A DNA stretch of 64,000 nucleotides, taken from NCBI GenBank assembly GCA_030528525.1, contig JAUMYT010000010.1:1-64000 (forward strand), in the 5' to 3' direction. The DNA is from Pasteurellaceae bacterium. Its GTDB lineage: Bacteria > Pseudomonadota > Gammaproteobacteria > Enterobacterales > Pasteurellaceae. Position numbers and translations under genes: made by a program. The notes under the pieces are model-generated. The model had not been told where the DNA came from and did not search any database. It saw nothing but the letters and a program-made list of their open reading frames with translations. Every line of letters starts with the position of its first letter. Position 1 is the first letter of the stretch. Below, in pieces: positions 30,592-41,255 of the stretch.

Positions 30592-32025
30592 TCAGCCCAT
30601 TTCATGATAGAGGTCTTGATATTGCTCTGCCACTTTATGCCAGCCGAAATCTTGAGCGAGGGCATTTTGGCGGACGGTTTCCCATTGAGTTGGTTGCTGC
30701 CAAAGTTGGATCGCACGAGAAACGGCATCGAAAAAGCCTTGGGCATCAGGATATTGGAAGACAAAGCCTGTGGCGGTGCCGTTTTCAAGGTTCTCTTTCG
30801 TGCTGTCGTTGACCGTATCGGCTAATCCGCCTGTGTGGCGAACCAGTGGTAGCGTGCCGTATTTTAAGCCGTAAAGTTGGGTTAAACCGCAAGGCTCGAA
30901 GCGACTTGGGACGAGAATCACATCGCCCCCTGCGATAATTTGGTGCGATAGGGCTTCATCATAACCAATTTTTAAACCAATTTTGTGTGGATAGCGTGCC
31001 TGGGCATCTTTCAACCACCATTCTAAATCAGGCGAGCCACTGCCTAACACCACTAATTGAACGTGGTTTTTCATCATTTCATCAATGTTGGCAAGCAAGA
31101 AATCCGCCCCTTTCTGTTCAGTTAAACGAGTCACCATCACGAACAATAACGCATTTTGATCTTCAGATAGATTGAAATAACGTTGTAATGCCGCTTTGTT
31201 TTCGGCTTTGCCTTGCATATGGTTGGCGTGATAAGTGGCTGCGATACTGCTGTCGGTGGCAGGGTTCCATACGCTGTCGTCCACGCCGTTTAAAATGCCA
31301 CGTAATTTGCCTTGGGCTTGGCGAGCTTGCAACAAGCCGTGCATTCCCGCTCCTGCGATCGGCTCGGTAATTTCACGGGCGTAGGTTGGGCTCACGGTGG
31401 TCACTCGATCGGCATAGAAAATCCCCGCTTTGAGATAGGACATTTCGCCGTAAAACTCTAAGCCATCAGGGGAGTAGAAGTGCCACGGTAAACCAAGTTC
31501 TGCCAAATGGTGTGCTTGGAAACGCCCTGGGTAGGCGATATTGTGAATGGTAAAGACGGTTTTCACAGGGCTGTGCCAACTTTTTAGATAAGCACAAGCC
31601 AGTCCTGCCTGCCAATCGTGAGCGTGCAGTACGTCCACTCGTCCCCACCAATGATCAAGTCCTTGAGCAATTTGTGCCCCAATGTAACTTAACAACGCAA
31701 AGCGTTTGTAGTTATCCATATAGTCTTGATAGTTATCATCGTAGTAGGGCAGACGACGGTGGAATAGGTGTGGAGCATCGATCACATACACACCTAAGCC
31801 GTTCAGATAGGCAAAGCGTAGGCTCACAATGCCTGCAAAAGTGCCAAGCGTGGCGACTTCGACCGTTTCACCGAGTTTTTCGGCGACTTGTGGATAATAG
31901 GGGAGTACCACCCGCACATCATTGCCTTGGGCTTGCTGTGCGTAAGGTAGTGCCCCGAGAACGTCGGCAAGTCCGCCTGTTTTAATCAGCGGATACATTT
32001 CCGAGCAAATATGTAGAATTTTCAT
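30592..32025 (-). CDS. glgA: glycogen synthase
   Basis: Extends alpha-1,4-glucan from ADP-glucose. 477 residues from the ATG at 32025, family length. KTGGLADVLGALP near residue 15 is the ADP-glucose site; the GT5 C-terminal motif is RFEPCGLTQLYGLKYG near 375. Last gene of glgBXCA, about 220 bases after glgC; the gap is filled with palindromes. In Haemophilus glgP usually follows; here tyrA faces it and glgP is absent. Confidence 0.95.
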   Translation of the reverse strand: MKILHICSEMYPLIKTGGLADVLGALPYAQQAQGNDVRVVLPYYPQVAEKLGETVEVATLGTFAGIVSLRFAYLNGLGVYVIDAPHLFHRRLPYYDDNYQDYMDNYKRFALLSYIGAQIAQGLDHWWGRVDVLHAHDWQAGLACAYLKSWHSPVKTVFTIHNIAYPGRFQAHHLAELGLPWHFYSPDGLEFYGEMSYLKAGIFYADRVTTVSPTYAREITEPIAGAGMHGLLQARQAQGKLRGILNGVDDSVWNPATDSSIAATYHANHMQGKAENKAALQRYFNLSEDQNALLFVMVTRLTEQKGADFLLANIDEMMKNHVQLVVLGSGSPDLEWWLKDAQARYPHKIGLKIGYDEALSHQIIAGGDVILVPSRFEPCGLTQLYGLKYGTLPLVRHTGGLADTVNDSTKENLENGTATGFVFQYPDAQGFFDAVSRAIQLWQQPTQWETVRQNALAQDFGWHKVAEQYQDLYHEMG

Positions 32026-32071
32026 AGGCGTTACCAAAGGTTATCAATTTACAAAAAATAAAACGGATCTG

Positions 32072-32080
32072 ACCGCTTGT
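32072..32080 (-). other. uptake signal sequence (reverse)
   Basis: ACAAGCGGT then CAGATCCG and a TTTTATTTTTTG block on the minus strand; the CAGATC part matches the variant repeats. Confidence 0.85.
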
Positions 32081-32105
32081 TGAAACATTCTGTCCGCTTG
32101 TCGTG

Positions 32106-32241
32106 GTAGGATGGGCTTTAGCCCATCAAATTTCCCCACAACGGGGGATGTTTTTAGGTAGTTTCTGCAAATTTAGGTGATGGGCTAAAGCCCATCCTAC
32201 ATCAATTTATAAGAGAATGGTGGGCTAAAAGCCCACCCTAC
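32106..32241. repeat. GGGCTTTAGCCC-type palindromes between glgA and glgC
   Basis: An inverted pair at 32106-32128 and 32178-32200 plus a third unit at 32220-32241. They may form hairpins that partly separate glgA from the upstream genes. Confidence 0.85.
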
Positions 32242-32247
32242 AAAGTA

Positions 32248-33540
32248 TTATTCTACGGCTTGTTGATCTTTGGCGTACTTATCTAACATTTTTTGGCAAA
32301 CTAGCACGATGCCGCCTTTGCTGATGCGGAAGTATTTCGCATCTTGCTCTGGATCCACCCCGATTTTCAAGCCGTCTGGAATATGGCAATGACGGTCGAT
32401 CACGGCACGTTTAATTACGCAGTTTTTGCCTATATGCACCTGTGGCAAGATCACGGATTGTTCAATCACGCTGTCTTCGTTCACAATCACACGGTTGAAT
32501 AATACTGAGTTACTGATTTCCGCATCGGTAATGATTGAACCGCCTGCGATCAAGGAGTTATCCAAGGTGTGAGCTCGGGCTTTTTTGTAGAAGAAACGTG
32601 CTGGTGCGGTTTGTTGCGGACGACCGTGAATTGGCCAGGATTCATCATATAAATCCAGTTGCGGTTTTTCGCTGACTAAATCCATATGGGCAGACCAGTA
32701 GCTGTCAATCGTTCCGACATCACGCCAGTAGATGGTGCCTGTGGTGTTGCGACCTTCGCACGAACGCTCAAATGGGTGAGCGTAAATCACGCCTTGTTCG
32801 ACCGCTTTTGGAATGATGTCTTTACCGAAATCGTGGCTGGTGTCTGGGTTGCTCACTTCTTTTTCGAGCATTTCATATAAGTAGTCCGCATCGAACACAT
32901 AAATACCCATTGAAGCCAATGAAGAATTTGGCTTGTCTGGCATTGCTGGCGGATCTTTTGGTTTTTCCACAAAGGCTTTGACTTGTAATTTCTCGTTTAC
33001 CGCCATTACGCCAAATTCGGTGGCTTGATCACGTGGCACTTCAATACAGCCTACGGTACATTTCGCCCCAGAATCGACGTGATCTTCTAACATTCTGTTG
33101 TAGTTCATTTTGTAGATATGGTCGCCGGCTAAGATGATCACATATTTCGGGCGATAGTGCGATTTCATCATTTCCATATTTTGGTACACCGCATCGGCAG
33201 TACCACGATACCACGTTTTATCGTCAATTTGCTGACGAGCTGGCAACATATCAATATATTGATTACGCTCATAAGGTAAGAACGACCAGCCCCGTTGTAA
33301 GTGGCGGAGCAGTGAATGTGCCGCATATTGGGTGATCACGCCAACTTTGAGCAAGTTTGAGTTGATACAGTTCGATAAGGCGAAATCGATGATACGGCGG
33401 CTGCCCCCGAAGTACACCGCAGGTTTCGCACGGGCATCGGTTAATTCATAAAGGCGTGAGCCACGACCACCAGCAAGGATCAAGACTAGCGTTTGAGCCG
33501 TTAAGTTGCGTCTGTCGGTATGGGTTTCCTGTTTTAACAT
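32248..33540 (-). CDS. glgC: glucose-1-phosphate adenylyltransferase
   Basis: Makes ADP-glucose, the committed step of glycogen synthesis. 430 residues: LILAGGRGSRLYELTDARAK (about 17-36) with the nucleotide-binding loop, FGGSRRIIDFALSNCINS, the sugar-binding VEKPKDPP near 197, and a C-terminal left-handed beta-helix (SVILPQVHIGKNCVI). 21 bases after glgX. Confidence 0.96.
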   Translation of the reverse strand: MLKQETHTDRRNLTAQTLVLILAGGRGSRLYELTDARAKPAVYFGGSRRIIDFALSNCINSNLLKVGVITQYAAHSLLRHLQRGWSFLPYERNQYIDMLPARQQIDDKTWYRGTADAVYQNMEMMKSHYRPKYVIILAGDHIYKMNYNRMLEDHVDSGAKCTVGCIEVPRDQATEFGVMAVNEKLQVKAFVEKPKDPPAMPDKPNSSLASMGIYVFDADYLYEMLEKEVSNPDTSHDFGKDIIPKAVEQGVIYAHPFERSCEGRNTTGTIYWRDVGTIDSYWSAHMDLVSEKPQLDLYDESWPIHGRPQQTAPARFFYKKARAHTLDNSLIAGGSIITDAEISNSVLFNRVIVNEDSVIEQSVILPQVHIGKNCVIKRAVIDRHCHIPDGLKIGVDPEQDAKYFRISKGGIVLVCQKMLDKYAKDQQAVE

Positions 33541-33561
33541 AATGTTCTCTCCAAATTGAAT

Positions 33562-35547
33562 TTAAAGTATATTCTTTTGAAGTACGCATACTCCGTAATC
33601 AAGAGTAACCGCAAGCGTATCAGTCATCAGAGTCGCTTTTTCCGTGCTTAAAAGGCGTTGCCATTGCCCTTCTGGCAGTAAAAATGGTTGTGGAGCGTGG
33701 TTGGCGTTGACTAAAATCAACCACGAATCATTCATCAGTATCGCAAAAGAGCGGAGTGCACTGTCGTGCCACTCATCATCTTGGATTGCGGTGCCGTCTG
33801 CTTTGAGCCACTGCACTTGCTCTTTTCCCCACCATTGATTTTGGCGGAGAAGCGGAATCTGTTTCCGCAACTGAATCAGTTGAGCGGTAAAATCAATTAG
33901 CCCTTGATCCGCTTTTTGCCAATCAATCCACGCAATTTCATTATCTTGGCAGTAGGCATTGTTGTTGCCTTGCTGGCTGTGCCCTAATTCATCGCCGGCT
34001 AACAGCATTGGCGTACCGCCTGAAAGCAGTAACATCGCTAATAATAATTTTTGTGCATTAGTCCGTTTTTGCAGAATATCAGGGTTGTCCGTATCACCTT
34101 CAATGCCGTGGTTATGGCTCAAATTGTCGCTGTGTCCGTCTCGATTGTCTTCGCCGTTGGCGTGATTGTGTTTGTCGTTGTAGCTGACCAAATCACGCAG
34201 GGTAAAGCCGTCGTGGGCGGTAATAAAGTTGATGCTACTATTCGGCAAGCGATTGTGAGCAAAGGTATCGGCACTGCCGGCGAATTTGCAGATTATCTCG
34301 CTGATCTGACCCCTTGCAGCCACAAAGAACCGCCGCATTTCGTCACGATAACGGTCGTTCCACTCGGCAAACGGGGCAGGGAAGGCACCTAATTGATAAC
34401 CGCCTAGTCCAATATCCCAAGGTTCCGCAATAAGTTTTACATTCGCCAAGGTCGAATTGCTTGCGATTGCGGTAAAAAATGCATTTTTCGCGGAGAAACT
34501 CGGATTTTTGCCTAAGATCGACCCTAAATCAAAGCGGAAGCCGTCCACTTGGCATTCGTCCACCCAATAGCTCAAGCAATCAATTACCCAACGCAACACG
34601 TTTGGATTGTCATTGACTTTCAGCGTGTTGCCACAGCCTGTCCAGTTGTGGTAGTCGCCCGTTTCGGTTAGCCAATAGTAAGCGGCGTTATCAATCCCTC
34701 GCCAACTGAGCATCGGGCCGTCTTTGCCTGCTTCGGCGGTGTGGTTGAACACCACGTCCATAATCACTTCAATGCCATTTTGATGCAGGGTTTTGACCAG
34801 CTGTTTAAATTCGTTTAACGGATTTTGTTTATCGGCAGCCAATGTCGGATCGACAGCAAAATGCCCCAACACGTTGTAGCCCCAATAATTGTGCAGCCCA
34901 ATTTTTTGCAGATGTGGCTCGTCAAGATGATAGGTGATCGGCAACATTTCCACCGCCGTAATCCCTAGCCGTTTTAAATGAGCAATCGATTCAGGGTGAG
35001 CCATTCCAGCAAAAGTGCCTGCAATTTCCGCTGGAATCTTCGAGTTACGTTGGCTGAACCCTTTGACTTGGGTTTCATAAATCACCGTATCTGCCCACGC
35101 CGTCAGCGGTTTTTGCACGTCTTGCCAGTCGAATGTGGGATCAACCACCACTGATTTTGGGGCAATCTTGCCGTTATCGCGTGGATCATCCCAACGATAC
35201 CAACGCCCTTTTTCTTCGCTGCTTAAATCGGGCGAGCCGACAATTTTTTTCGCATAAGGATCAAGCAGTAACTTTTGCGGATTGAACAGATCGCCTTGGG
35301 TTTCATTCACAATGCCTTCGACCCGATAGCCATAGTGCGTACCAGCGGTCAGCTCGACCACAAACAAGTGCCAATGGTCGAGCGTCTTTTGCATTGGCAG
35401 GCGAATTTCTTCGCCTTGCTCGTTAAATAAACACAAGGTCACGGCGGTGGCTTTTTGCGAAAACAGGGCAAAATTCACCCCCCGTTGTCCGTTGAACTCG
35501 GTCAAATGGCTGCCGAGTGGGAAAGTTCTTCCTGAAAGGTACTGCAT
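33562..35547 (-). CDS. glgX: glycogen debranching enzyme
   Basis: GH13 isoamylase type removing short alpha-1,6 branches. 661 residues: N-terminal CBM48 (GVNFALFSQKATAVTLCLF), catalytic Asp in VDGFRFDLGSILG (about 335), Glu in LIAEPWD (about 372), Asp in FITAHDGFTL (about 440). Eight bases after glgB. Confidence 0.95.
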   Translation of the reverse strand: MQYLSGRTFPLGSHLTEFNGQRGVNFALFSQKATAVTLCLFNEQGEEIRLPMQKTLDHWHLFVVELTAGTHYGYRVEGIVNETQGDLFNPQKLLLDPYAKKIVGSPDLSSEEKGRWYRWDDPRDNGKIAPKSVVVDPTFDWQDVQKPLTAWADTVIYETQVKGFSQRNSKIPAEIAGTFAGMAHPESIAHLKRLGITAVEMLPITYHLDEPHLQKIGLHNYWGYNVLGHFAVDPTLAADKQNPLNEFKQLVKTLHQNGIEVIMDVVFNHTAEAGKDGPMLSWRGIDNAAYYWLTETGDYHNWTGCGNTLKVNDNPNVLRWVIDCLSYWVDECQVDGFRFDLGSILGKNPSFSAKNAFFTAIASNSTLANVKLIAEPWDIGLGGYQLGAFPAPFAEWNDRYRDEMRRFFVAARGQISEIICKFAGSADTFAHNRLPNSSINFITAHDGFTLRDLVSYNDKHNHANGEDNRDGHSDNLSHNHGIEGDTDNPDILQKRTNAQKLLLAMLLLSGGTPMLLAGDELGHSQQGNNNAYCQDNEIAWIDWQKADQGLIDFTAQLIQLRKQIPLLRQNQWWGKEQVQWLKADGTAIQDDEWHDSALRSFAILMNDSWLILVNANHAPQPFLLPEGQWQRLLSTEKATLMTDTLAVTLDYGVCVLQKNIL

Positions 35548-35555
35548 TTAAAATC

Positions 35556-37964
35556 CTAGTTGGTTACTGCTTTTTTCGTTTTGGTGGCGGTCTTTTTGGT
35601 TGTTTTGCTGGTCGCCGATTTTGCATTTTTTGCGACTTTCTCACCCCCTTGTAGTGGCACCGCTGTCACTTTTTTGCGGGTGGTTTTCGGTTTAACTTCG
35701 GCTTTCGTTTCCACTGCTTTCGCTTTGGTTGTGCGTTTCGCTTTTGGTTTTTTTACTGCTTCTTTCACAATAAAGAGGGTCGAGAGCGGCGGAAGCGTTA
35801 GGCTAATCGAATATGGTTTGCCGTGGGATTCGACTTCTTCGCAGGTAATCACGCCGTAATTGCCCGAATTTTTCCCCATATAGTACATTGAGTCAGAATT
35901 CAGCACTTCTTGGTATTCGCCCAATTCGCTCACGCCAATGCGGTAATCATTGCGTTCCACAGGGGTGAAGTTGCTGATCACAATCACCGATTTGCCTTTT
36001 TTCGCTTTGCGTTCAAAGGCGAATACGGAATTTTCGTGGTCGTCCACTACCAACCATTCAAAGCCTTCAGGCGAGTAGTCGAGTTCGTACAAGGCAGGGG
36101 TTTGAGTGTAGAAATGGTTCAAATCACGTACCCAGTTGAGCATCCCTTTGTGCCAACCGCCACCTTCTTCGCCGAGCAAGAACCAATCAAGACTTTCTTG
36201 ATAATTCCACTCACGCCCTTGAGCAAATTCGTTGCCCATAAACAGCAATTTTTTGCCAGGGTAGCCCCACATATAGCCGTAGTACGCACGCAAGTTGGCG
36301 AATTGTTCCCAGCAGTCGCCGGGCATTTTGCCGAGCATTGAGCATTTGCCGTGCACCACTTCATCGTGGGAAATCGGCAACATAAATTTTTCGCTGTATT
36401 GGTACATCATACCGAAGGTCATCAGGCTGTGATGATGTTTGCGGTAAATCGGATCGGTGCTCATATAGCGAATGGTGTCGTTCATCCAACCCATATTCCA
36501 TTTGTAATTAAAGCCCAAACCGTTGTCTTCGACAGGGTGCGACACGCCTGCAAATGCGGTGGATTCTTCGGCAATGGTCGAACCGCCCGATTTTTGTTCC
36601 GCCAGCATTTTGTTGGTTTTGCGTAAGAAATCGATGGCTTCTAAATTTTCCCGACCGCCGTATTTATTGGCAATCCATTCGCCGTCTTTGCGAGAGTAAT
36701 CACGGTAGATCATTGATGCCACCGCATCAACTCGCAAGGCATCAATGCCGAACCGCTCAATCCAATATAACGCATTGCCTGACAGGTAATTCTGCACTTC
36801 ATTGCGACCGTAGTTGAAAATTAAGGTGTTCCAGTCTTGATGATAGCCTTCTTTTGGATCGGCGTGTTCGTAGAGATGGGTGCCGTCAAAATAGGTTAAG
36901 CCGTGTTCGTCTGTTGGGAAGTGTCCGACCACCCAGTCTAAAATCACGTTGATGCCTGCCTCGTGGGCTTTGCTGATCAAGGTGCGTAAACCGTCTGGCG
37001 AACCAAAACGGCTGGTCGGGGCGTAAAGCCCTGTCGGTTGATAGCCCCAAGAGCCATCAAATGGAAACTCGGAAATTGGTAATAATTCAATGTGGGTAAA
37101 GCCCATCTCTTTCACATACGGAATCAACTCATCGGCAATTTCTTCATAGTTGAGCCAATAATTGTTCTCTAAATTTCGCCGCCAAGAGCCTAAATGCACT
37201 TCGTACACCGAGATTGGCTGATCGGGATCGTTTGCTCGTTGGCGTTTGGCATTGGTTTTGACTTTGGCAGGCAAGCCTGATGCGACGGAAGCCGTATCAG
37301 GGCGGAATTGAGCAGAGAAAGCGTAAGGGTCAGATTTCAAACGCAAATCGCCATTGCGATCTAAGATTTCAAATTTATACAAGGTGCCTGCTTTGGCGTT
37401 TGGAATGAAAATATCCCAAATCCCGCTGTTGACGTGAAAACGCATTGGGTGGCGGCGACCGTCCCAAAAATTGAAATCGCCCACCACAGACACCCGTTTC
37501 GCATTCGGTGCCCACAAGCTGAAATGAATGCCGTCCACACCACTTTGCGTAACCAAATGTGCCCCGAGTTTTTCATACGGGCGAACGTGCGTGCCTTCAG
37601 ACAGCAACCAATTATCTAAATCGGAAAAATGGGATTGGAAGCGGTAAGGATCTTCCACTTCAATGGTGGTGTTGGCATATTCAACCAACAAGCGGTAGGA
37701 TAAATTCGTTTTTTTGCTTGGCAATAGGGCAATAAAGAACCCCCGATCATCAATTTTCTCCATTTGAGCCAACGGCTTGGATTTATTATCAATCACCGTG
37801 ACGGAGACCGCTTCAGGCAAATACGCCCGAATAATCACGCCTTTCGGCTCGGTTTGATGAATACCTAAATAAGCAAAAGGATCACGGCAGATGCCACCAG
37901 ACAGTTGTTCAATAAATTGAGAATCCTGTTCAGATAGAAGGGGGGATTGAGTGAAATTGTTCAT
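35556..37964 (-). CDS. glgB: 1,4-alpha-glucan branching enzyme with basic tail
   Basis: Forms alpha-1,6 branches in glycogen. 802 residues, about 70 more than usual. Two N-terminal CBM48-like parts, catalytic Asp in [18 protein letters not shown] (about 411), Glu in IAEEST (about 464), Asp in [12 protein letters not shown] (about 531). The extra C-terminus from about 735 is almost all Lys, Ala and Thr and contains [13 protein letters not shown] from an uptake-like repeat. First gene of the operon. Confidence 0.95.
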   Translation of the reverse strand: MNNFTQSPLLSEQDSQFIEQLSGGICRDPFAYLGIHQTEPKGVIIRAYLPEAVSVTVIDNKSKPLAQMEKIDDRGFFIALLPSKKTNLSYRLLVEYANTTIEVEDPYRFQSHFSDLDNWLLSEGTHVRPYEKLGAHLVTQSGVDGIHFSLWAPNAKRVSVVGDFNFWDGRRHPMRFHVNSGIWDIFIPNAKAGTLYKFEILDRNGDLRLKSDPYAFSAQFRPDTASVASGLPAKVKTNAKRQRANDPDQPISVYEVHLGSWRRNLENNYWLNYEEIADELIPYVKEMGFTHIELLPISEFPFDGSWGYQPTGLYAPTSRFGSPDGLRTLISKAHEAGINVILDWVVGHFPTDEHGLTYFDGTHLYEHADPKEGYHQDWNTLIFNYGRNEVQNYLSGNALYWIERFGIDALRVDAVASMIYRDYSRKDGEWIANKYGGRENLEAIDFLRKTNKMLAEQKSGGSTIAEESTAFAGVSHPVEDNGLGFNYKWNMGWMNDTIRYMSTDPIYRKHHHSLMTFGMMYQYSEKFMLPISHDEVVHGKCSMLGKMPGDCWEQFANLRAYYGYMWGYPGKKLLFMGNEFAQGREWNYQESLDWFLLGEEGGGWHKGMLNWVRDLNHFYTQTPALYELDYSPEGFEWLVVDDHENSVFAFERKAKKGKSVIVISNFTPVERNDYRIGVSELGEYQEVLNSDSMYYMGKNSGNYGVITCEEVESHGKPYSISLTLPPLSTLFIVKEAVKKPKAKRTTKAKAVETKAEVKPKTTRKKVTAVPLQGGEKVAKNAKSATSKTTKKTATKTKKAVTN
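35618..35654 (-). repeat. uptake-like repeat in the glgB tail
   Basis: Encodes [13 protein letters not shown] in the basic extension. Confidence 0.85.
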
Positions 37965-38268
37965 TTGCTCTCCTTGCGATGTATCAATTCAGATGATATG
38001 AGAACTTGGGCAAGACTTTAGCAAAAACAAATTTACAAAACAATAGAAAAACTTGAAGTAGATCACAAATTGAGAAAATATTATTTTCAATAAAATCAAT
38101 TTGTTAGGCGTTTCTGTTGATAATGGTCAAATTGATCATAAAAAAACAGGAAAAAATACTTAATAAAGTAAAGAAATGTCAGGGTTTTTAAGGGGGATTT
38201 GCAAAAACTGCGTATTTCTCACCCCCTTGTATTCACTCTTGGGCGATTAACCTATATCGTGGTGAGCA
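37965..38268. promoter_or_regulatory. gene-free region upstream of glgB
   Basis: AT-rich. On the glgB strand TGTGATCTACTTCA (around 38060) resembles a CRP half-site, and TTGATAATGGTCAA (38117-38130) differs by one base from an FNR box. Both fit a glycogen operon but are weak by eye. An uptake-like repeat lies at 38197-38231. Confidence 0.4.
38197..38231 (-). repeat. uptake-like repeat between glgB and purK
   Basis: ACAAGGGGGTGAGAAATACG then TTTTTGCAAAT on the minus strand. Confidence 0.75.
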
Positions 38269-39365
38269 TTACGGCTTCCGTTGTAAGGTATTCATTGCCC
38301 AATCTAAACCAGAATGGAAATCGTCGGTTAAATGTGGCTTGAATTGGTTGAGCAGGGCAATCAATGCTGATTTATCTTGATGGCACAGATTGATATGCCC
38401 CACTTTACGTCCTGCACGCACTTCTTTGCCGTACCAATGCAGTTGGCTGAATGGTTGAGCCAGCCATTGATTGCTATGCTCAATGCCGATCAAGTTGATC
38501 ATCACACTTGGGGCAATCGGCTTAAGTTCTGGGGTTGGTAGATCTAATAGGCACGCAAATGCAACTCAAATTGGCTGACAGAACAGCCCAGTTGTGTCCA
38601 ATGTCCGCTATTATGCACTCGAGGAGCGAGTTCGTTGATCAGCAATTTATCGCCCACGATAAAACATTCCATTGCCATTACGCCGACATACTCCAGCTCT
38701 TGCATAATCGCCCCAAGCATCTGTTCTGCTTGCTGTTGGAACTGAGCTTGATGTGGCAAATTGGTATTCATCACGCTATACCGCAAAATGCCGTTTTGTT
38801 GCAGGTTATGGGTAACGGGATAAAAACGGGTGTCGCCATTGCGGAATCTTGCCCCAACCAATGACACTTCGCCGTCAAACGGAATGAATTTTTCGGCAAT
38901 CACCTCACCAAACAGATCAGGCGTGATCTGCTCAATGTTGTCTTTCGTCACAATCCATTGACCCCGCCCGTCATAGCCACCCGTACGGCGTTTTACTACC
39001 ACTTTTTCGCCAATGTTTTCAAATACTTGCTGCCATTGTTCGGGGGATTCCAATAACTGCCACGGCGAGGTTGCAAGTTGTAATTGATCGAGCAACGATT
39101 TCTGAGTTAAGCGATCCGCCAATTTGCCAAACACATTCAAATTGACAAAATTCGGGTGGCTGCCGAGCAAGCGAGTGAGTGGCGTGTCTGCCCAACGCTC
39201 GATTTCGGCGGTAATCAGGCTGTTTGGCTCAATCTCAAACACAGGGGCATCAAATGCCAAAGGGCGAACATCAATATCTAACGGCAAGCCAGCGTAGCGA
39301 AGCATTCTGCCAAGCTGTCCGTTGCCGAGTACATAAACGGTTGGATAAGTAATACTTGGTTGCAT
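38269..39365 (-). pseudogene. purK: purK, frameshifted (AIR carboxylase ATPase)
   Basis: N5-carboxyaminoimidazole ribonucleotide synthase of purine synthesis. The first 273 codons are normal (LGNGQLGRML, KRRTGGYDGRGQW, INELAPRVHNSGHWT, FELHLRA) and then hit TAG at 38544-38546. The rest (PELKPIAPSVMINLIG, KEVRAGRKVGHIN) continues in another frame to 38269. Restoring one G in the plus-strand GG at 38550-38551 gives FELHLRALLDLPTPELKPIA, colinear with E. coli PurK. A real single-base loss or a sequencing error. Confidence 0.85.
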
Positions 39366-39385
39366 AAATTTCTCTTTATTCGGTT

Positions 39386-39472
39386 ACAAGGGGTAAGATC
39401 TGGGTCAAAAAGTGCAAAATGTAGCCGATCGTATGATTTGCATTTTTTTATGCAGATCTGACCCCCTTGCAA
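39386..39472. repeat. inverted pair of uptake-like repeats between purK and ansA
   Basis: Copies at 39386-39420 (plus) and 39436-39472 (minus) flank a short spacer, so the pair can fold into a hairpin in the operon messenger. Confidence 0.8.
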
Positions 39473-39473
39473 G

Positions 39474-40439
39474 TTAAAAATAATCACATAATGGTTGGTT
39501 AAGTGTTTGATTTAATAGAACTAATAATTTAATCCGTGCTTTCTGTCCGCTCAATCCTTGGGTAAAAATTACCCCTTGTTGTTTGAGCTGTTTACCGCCG
39601 CCGAGATAATCGTACACATCTTGCGTGATGCCGTTGAACGCACGGGAAACTAATACCACGGGGATTTTTGCGTCCAACAAAGCTTGCACGCCAGTCAAAC
39701 AGCTAGGTGGTAGATTGCCTGCACCGAGTGCTTCGATAACCACGCCATCACAGCCTGCTTGAGCCAGCTGTTCGAGCAAAAAGCTGTCCATCCCAACATA
39801 ACTTTTGATCAGCTGCACATTGGTTTTGCTCAAGGTGTGCAACGGAAAACGCTCATACTGGCGAAGTTGCTGGAAGTAAATCACCCGATTTTTGGCGACT
39901 AACCCGCAAGGCCCAAAGGTAGGCGTTTGGAAAGTCGCTACGTTAGTGGTGTGGGTTTTGGTCACAAATTTGGCGTTGTGGATTTCATCGTTCATTACCA
40001 CCAACACACCTTTTTGCTGGCTTTCAGGACATAACGCCACCGCAATCGCACTTTGCAAGTTGATTAAGCCGTCCGAGCCAAGTTCGTTGCTGGAACGCAT
40101 TGCCCCCGTTAGCACCACAGGCACTTCTACGCAGAGGGCTAAATCCAAGAAATAGGCGGTTTCTTCAAGGGTGTCGGTGCCGTGGGTAATCACCACCGCA
40201 TCAAATTGCTCTTGTGTTACCGCTTGTTCAATTCGCTGTTTCAGTTGTTGCCAATGGGTCAGCATAATATGTGGCGAAGGCAGGTTAAAGATCGCTTCTT
40301 GATGTAACTCGGCTGGGTGATTTAAGCGACAAAGCGATGCCATCAAGGGGTTTTCAGCGGTGGGTGAGACTTTGCCATCTCGCCCTTCGCTCATCGAAAT
40401 GGTGCCGCCCGTATGTAAAATCAGTAGTTTTTGAGCCAT
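39474..40439 (-). CDS. ansA: type I L-asparaginase
   Basis: Cytoplasmic enzyme cutting asparagine to aspartate and ammonia. 321 residues from the ATG at 40439: first catalytic Thr in LILHTGGTISM, second in VITHGTDTLEETAYFL, and the substrate loop TGAMRSSNELGSDG. It begins one base after purE ends, so it is coupled to it, and lies between purE and purK, which are usually adjacent. Confidence 0.93.
   Translation of the reverse strand: MAQKLLILHTGGTISMSEGRDGKVSPTAENPLMASLCRLNHPAELHQEAIFNLPSPHIMLTHWQQLKQRIEQAVTQEQFDAVVITHGTDTLEETAYFLDLALCVEVPVVLTGAMRSSNELGSDGLINLQSAIAVALCPESQQKGVLVVMNDEIHNAKFVTKTHTTNVATFQTPTFGPCGLVAKNRVIYFQQLRQYERFPLHTLSKTNVQLIKSYVGMDSFLLEQLAQAGCDGVVIEALGAGNLPPSCLTGVQALLDAKIPVVLVSRAFNGITQDVYDYLGGGKQLKQQGVIFTQGLSGQKARIKLLVLLNQTLNQPLCDYF
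40219..40227 (-). other. uptake signal sequence (reverse)
   Basis: ACAAGCGGT on the minus strand within ansA. Confidence 0.8.
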
Positions 40440-40440
40440 A

Positions 40441-40935
40441 TTACGCCACACGGGGATCAGGGTTGTCTAACACCGTTTGAGTTTGTTCGTGGCGGAATTG
40501 GTGGAGTTTTTTCGCAAGATCTGGAGCGAACGCGGCTAAAATTTGAGCCGCTAACAAGCCTGCATTGGCAGCCCCTGCAGAGCCAATCGCAAGGGTGCCG
40601 ACTGGAATCCCTTTTGGCATTTGCACGATCGAATACAAGCTATCCACACCACTTAACATCGAGCTTTTGACTGGCACGCCCAGCACTGGCACGATGGTTT
40701 TAGCGGCGATCATCCCTGGTAAATGGGCTGCACCACCAGCCCCTGCGATAATCACTTTATAGCCGTTCGCTTCGGCACTTTCAGCGAAAGAGAAGAGTTT
40801 GTCTGGTGTTCGGTGAGCGGAGACCACTTCCACGTAGTAAGGCAGATCGAATTGATCGAGAATTTGGGTGGCTTCAGACATCGTCGCCCAATCACTTTTT
40901 GAGCCCATTACAATCGCAATTTGTGCTTTTTTCAT
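40441..40935 (-). CDS. purE: N5-CAIR mutase
   Basis: Rearranges N5-carboxyaminoimidazole ribonucleotide to CAIR. 164 residues, class I Pur[13 protein letters not shown] near residue 8, [10 protein letters not shown] near 38 with the catalytic His, [11 protein letters not shown] near 66. First gene of purE-ansA-purK, with a PurR-like box about 50 bases upstream. Confidence 0.95.
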   Translation of the reverse strand: MKKAQIAIVMGSKSDWATMSEATQILDQFDLPYYVEVVSAHRTPDKLFSFAESAEANGYKVIIAGAGGAAHLPGMIAAKTIVPVLGVPVKSSMLSGVDSLYSIVQMPKGIPVGTLAIGSAGAANAGLLAAQILAAFAPDLAKKLHQFRHEQTQTVLDNPDPRVA

Positions 40936-40983
40936 TTGTATAGCCTATATTGAAAACAAAAACGACCAATAGCATAGCATAAA

Positions 40984-40999
40984 AGGCAAACGTTTGCTT
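40984..40999. promoter_or_regulatory. PurR-like operator before purE
   Basis: AGGCAAACGTTTGCTT, with the perfect core GCAAACGTTTGC of the PurR site. Confidence 0.8.
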
Positions 41000-41033
41000 A
41001 ATAAAATCAATCGTAAAATATGGTGGAAATCGC

Positions 41034-41042
41034 ACCGCTTGT
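41034..41042 (-). other. uptake signal sequence (reverse)
   Basis: ACAAGCGGT on the minus strand in the purE-aceE gap, trailed by an ATATTTTACG block. Confidence 0.8.
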
Positions 41043-41204
41043 ATGCTTTTCATTGGGGAAAAATAGACAAAATCGCCCATTTTTGCTATCTTGTCTGCAA
41101 AATTTTCTACATTTTTTCAAAAAATTTAATATTTGTTTGGAAATCAAGTAGATAGCAATACGAAGGTGGTGCTTAACGCCTCCGTTGTTTCGGTTTTCGT
41201 TAGT

Positions 41205-41223
41205 GATAAATCAATGATTTATC
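41205..41223. promoter_or_regulatory. inverted repeat in the aceE leader
   Basis: GATAAATC AAT GATTTATC, perfect 8-bp arms, 33 bases before the aceE start. Could be an operator; it does not match the E. coli PdhR site. Confidence 0.4.
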
Positions 41224-41255
41224 CGATTTTAACTCACTTAAAAAAGGACAAAACT

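Noticed and set aside
41133..41255. N-terminal extension of AceE from an upstream ATG
   Set aside because: The ATG at 41256 has AAGGA and matches the known AceE N-terminus; the extra 41 codons cover the leader with its inverted repeat.
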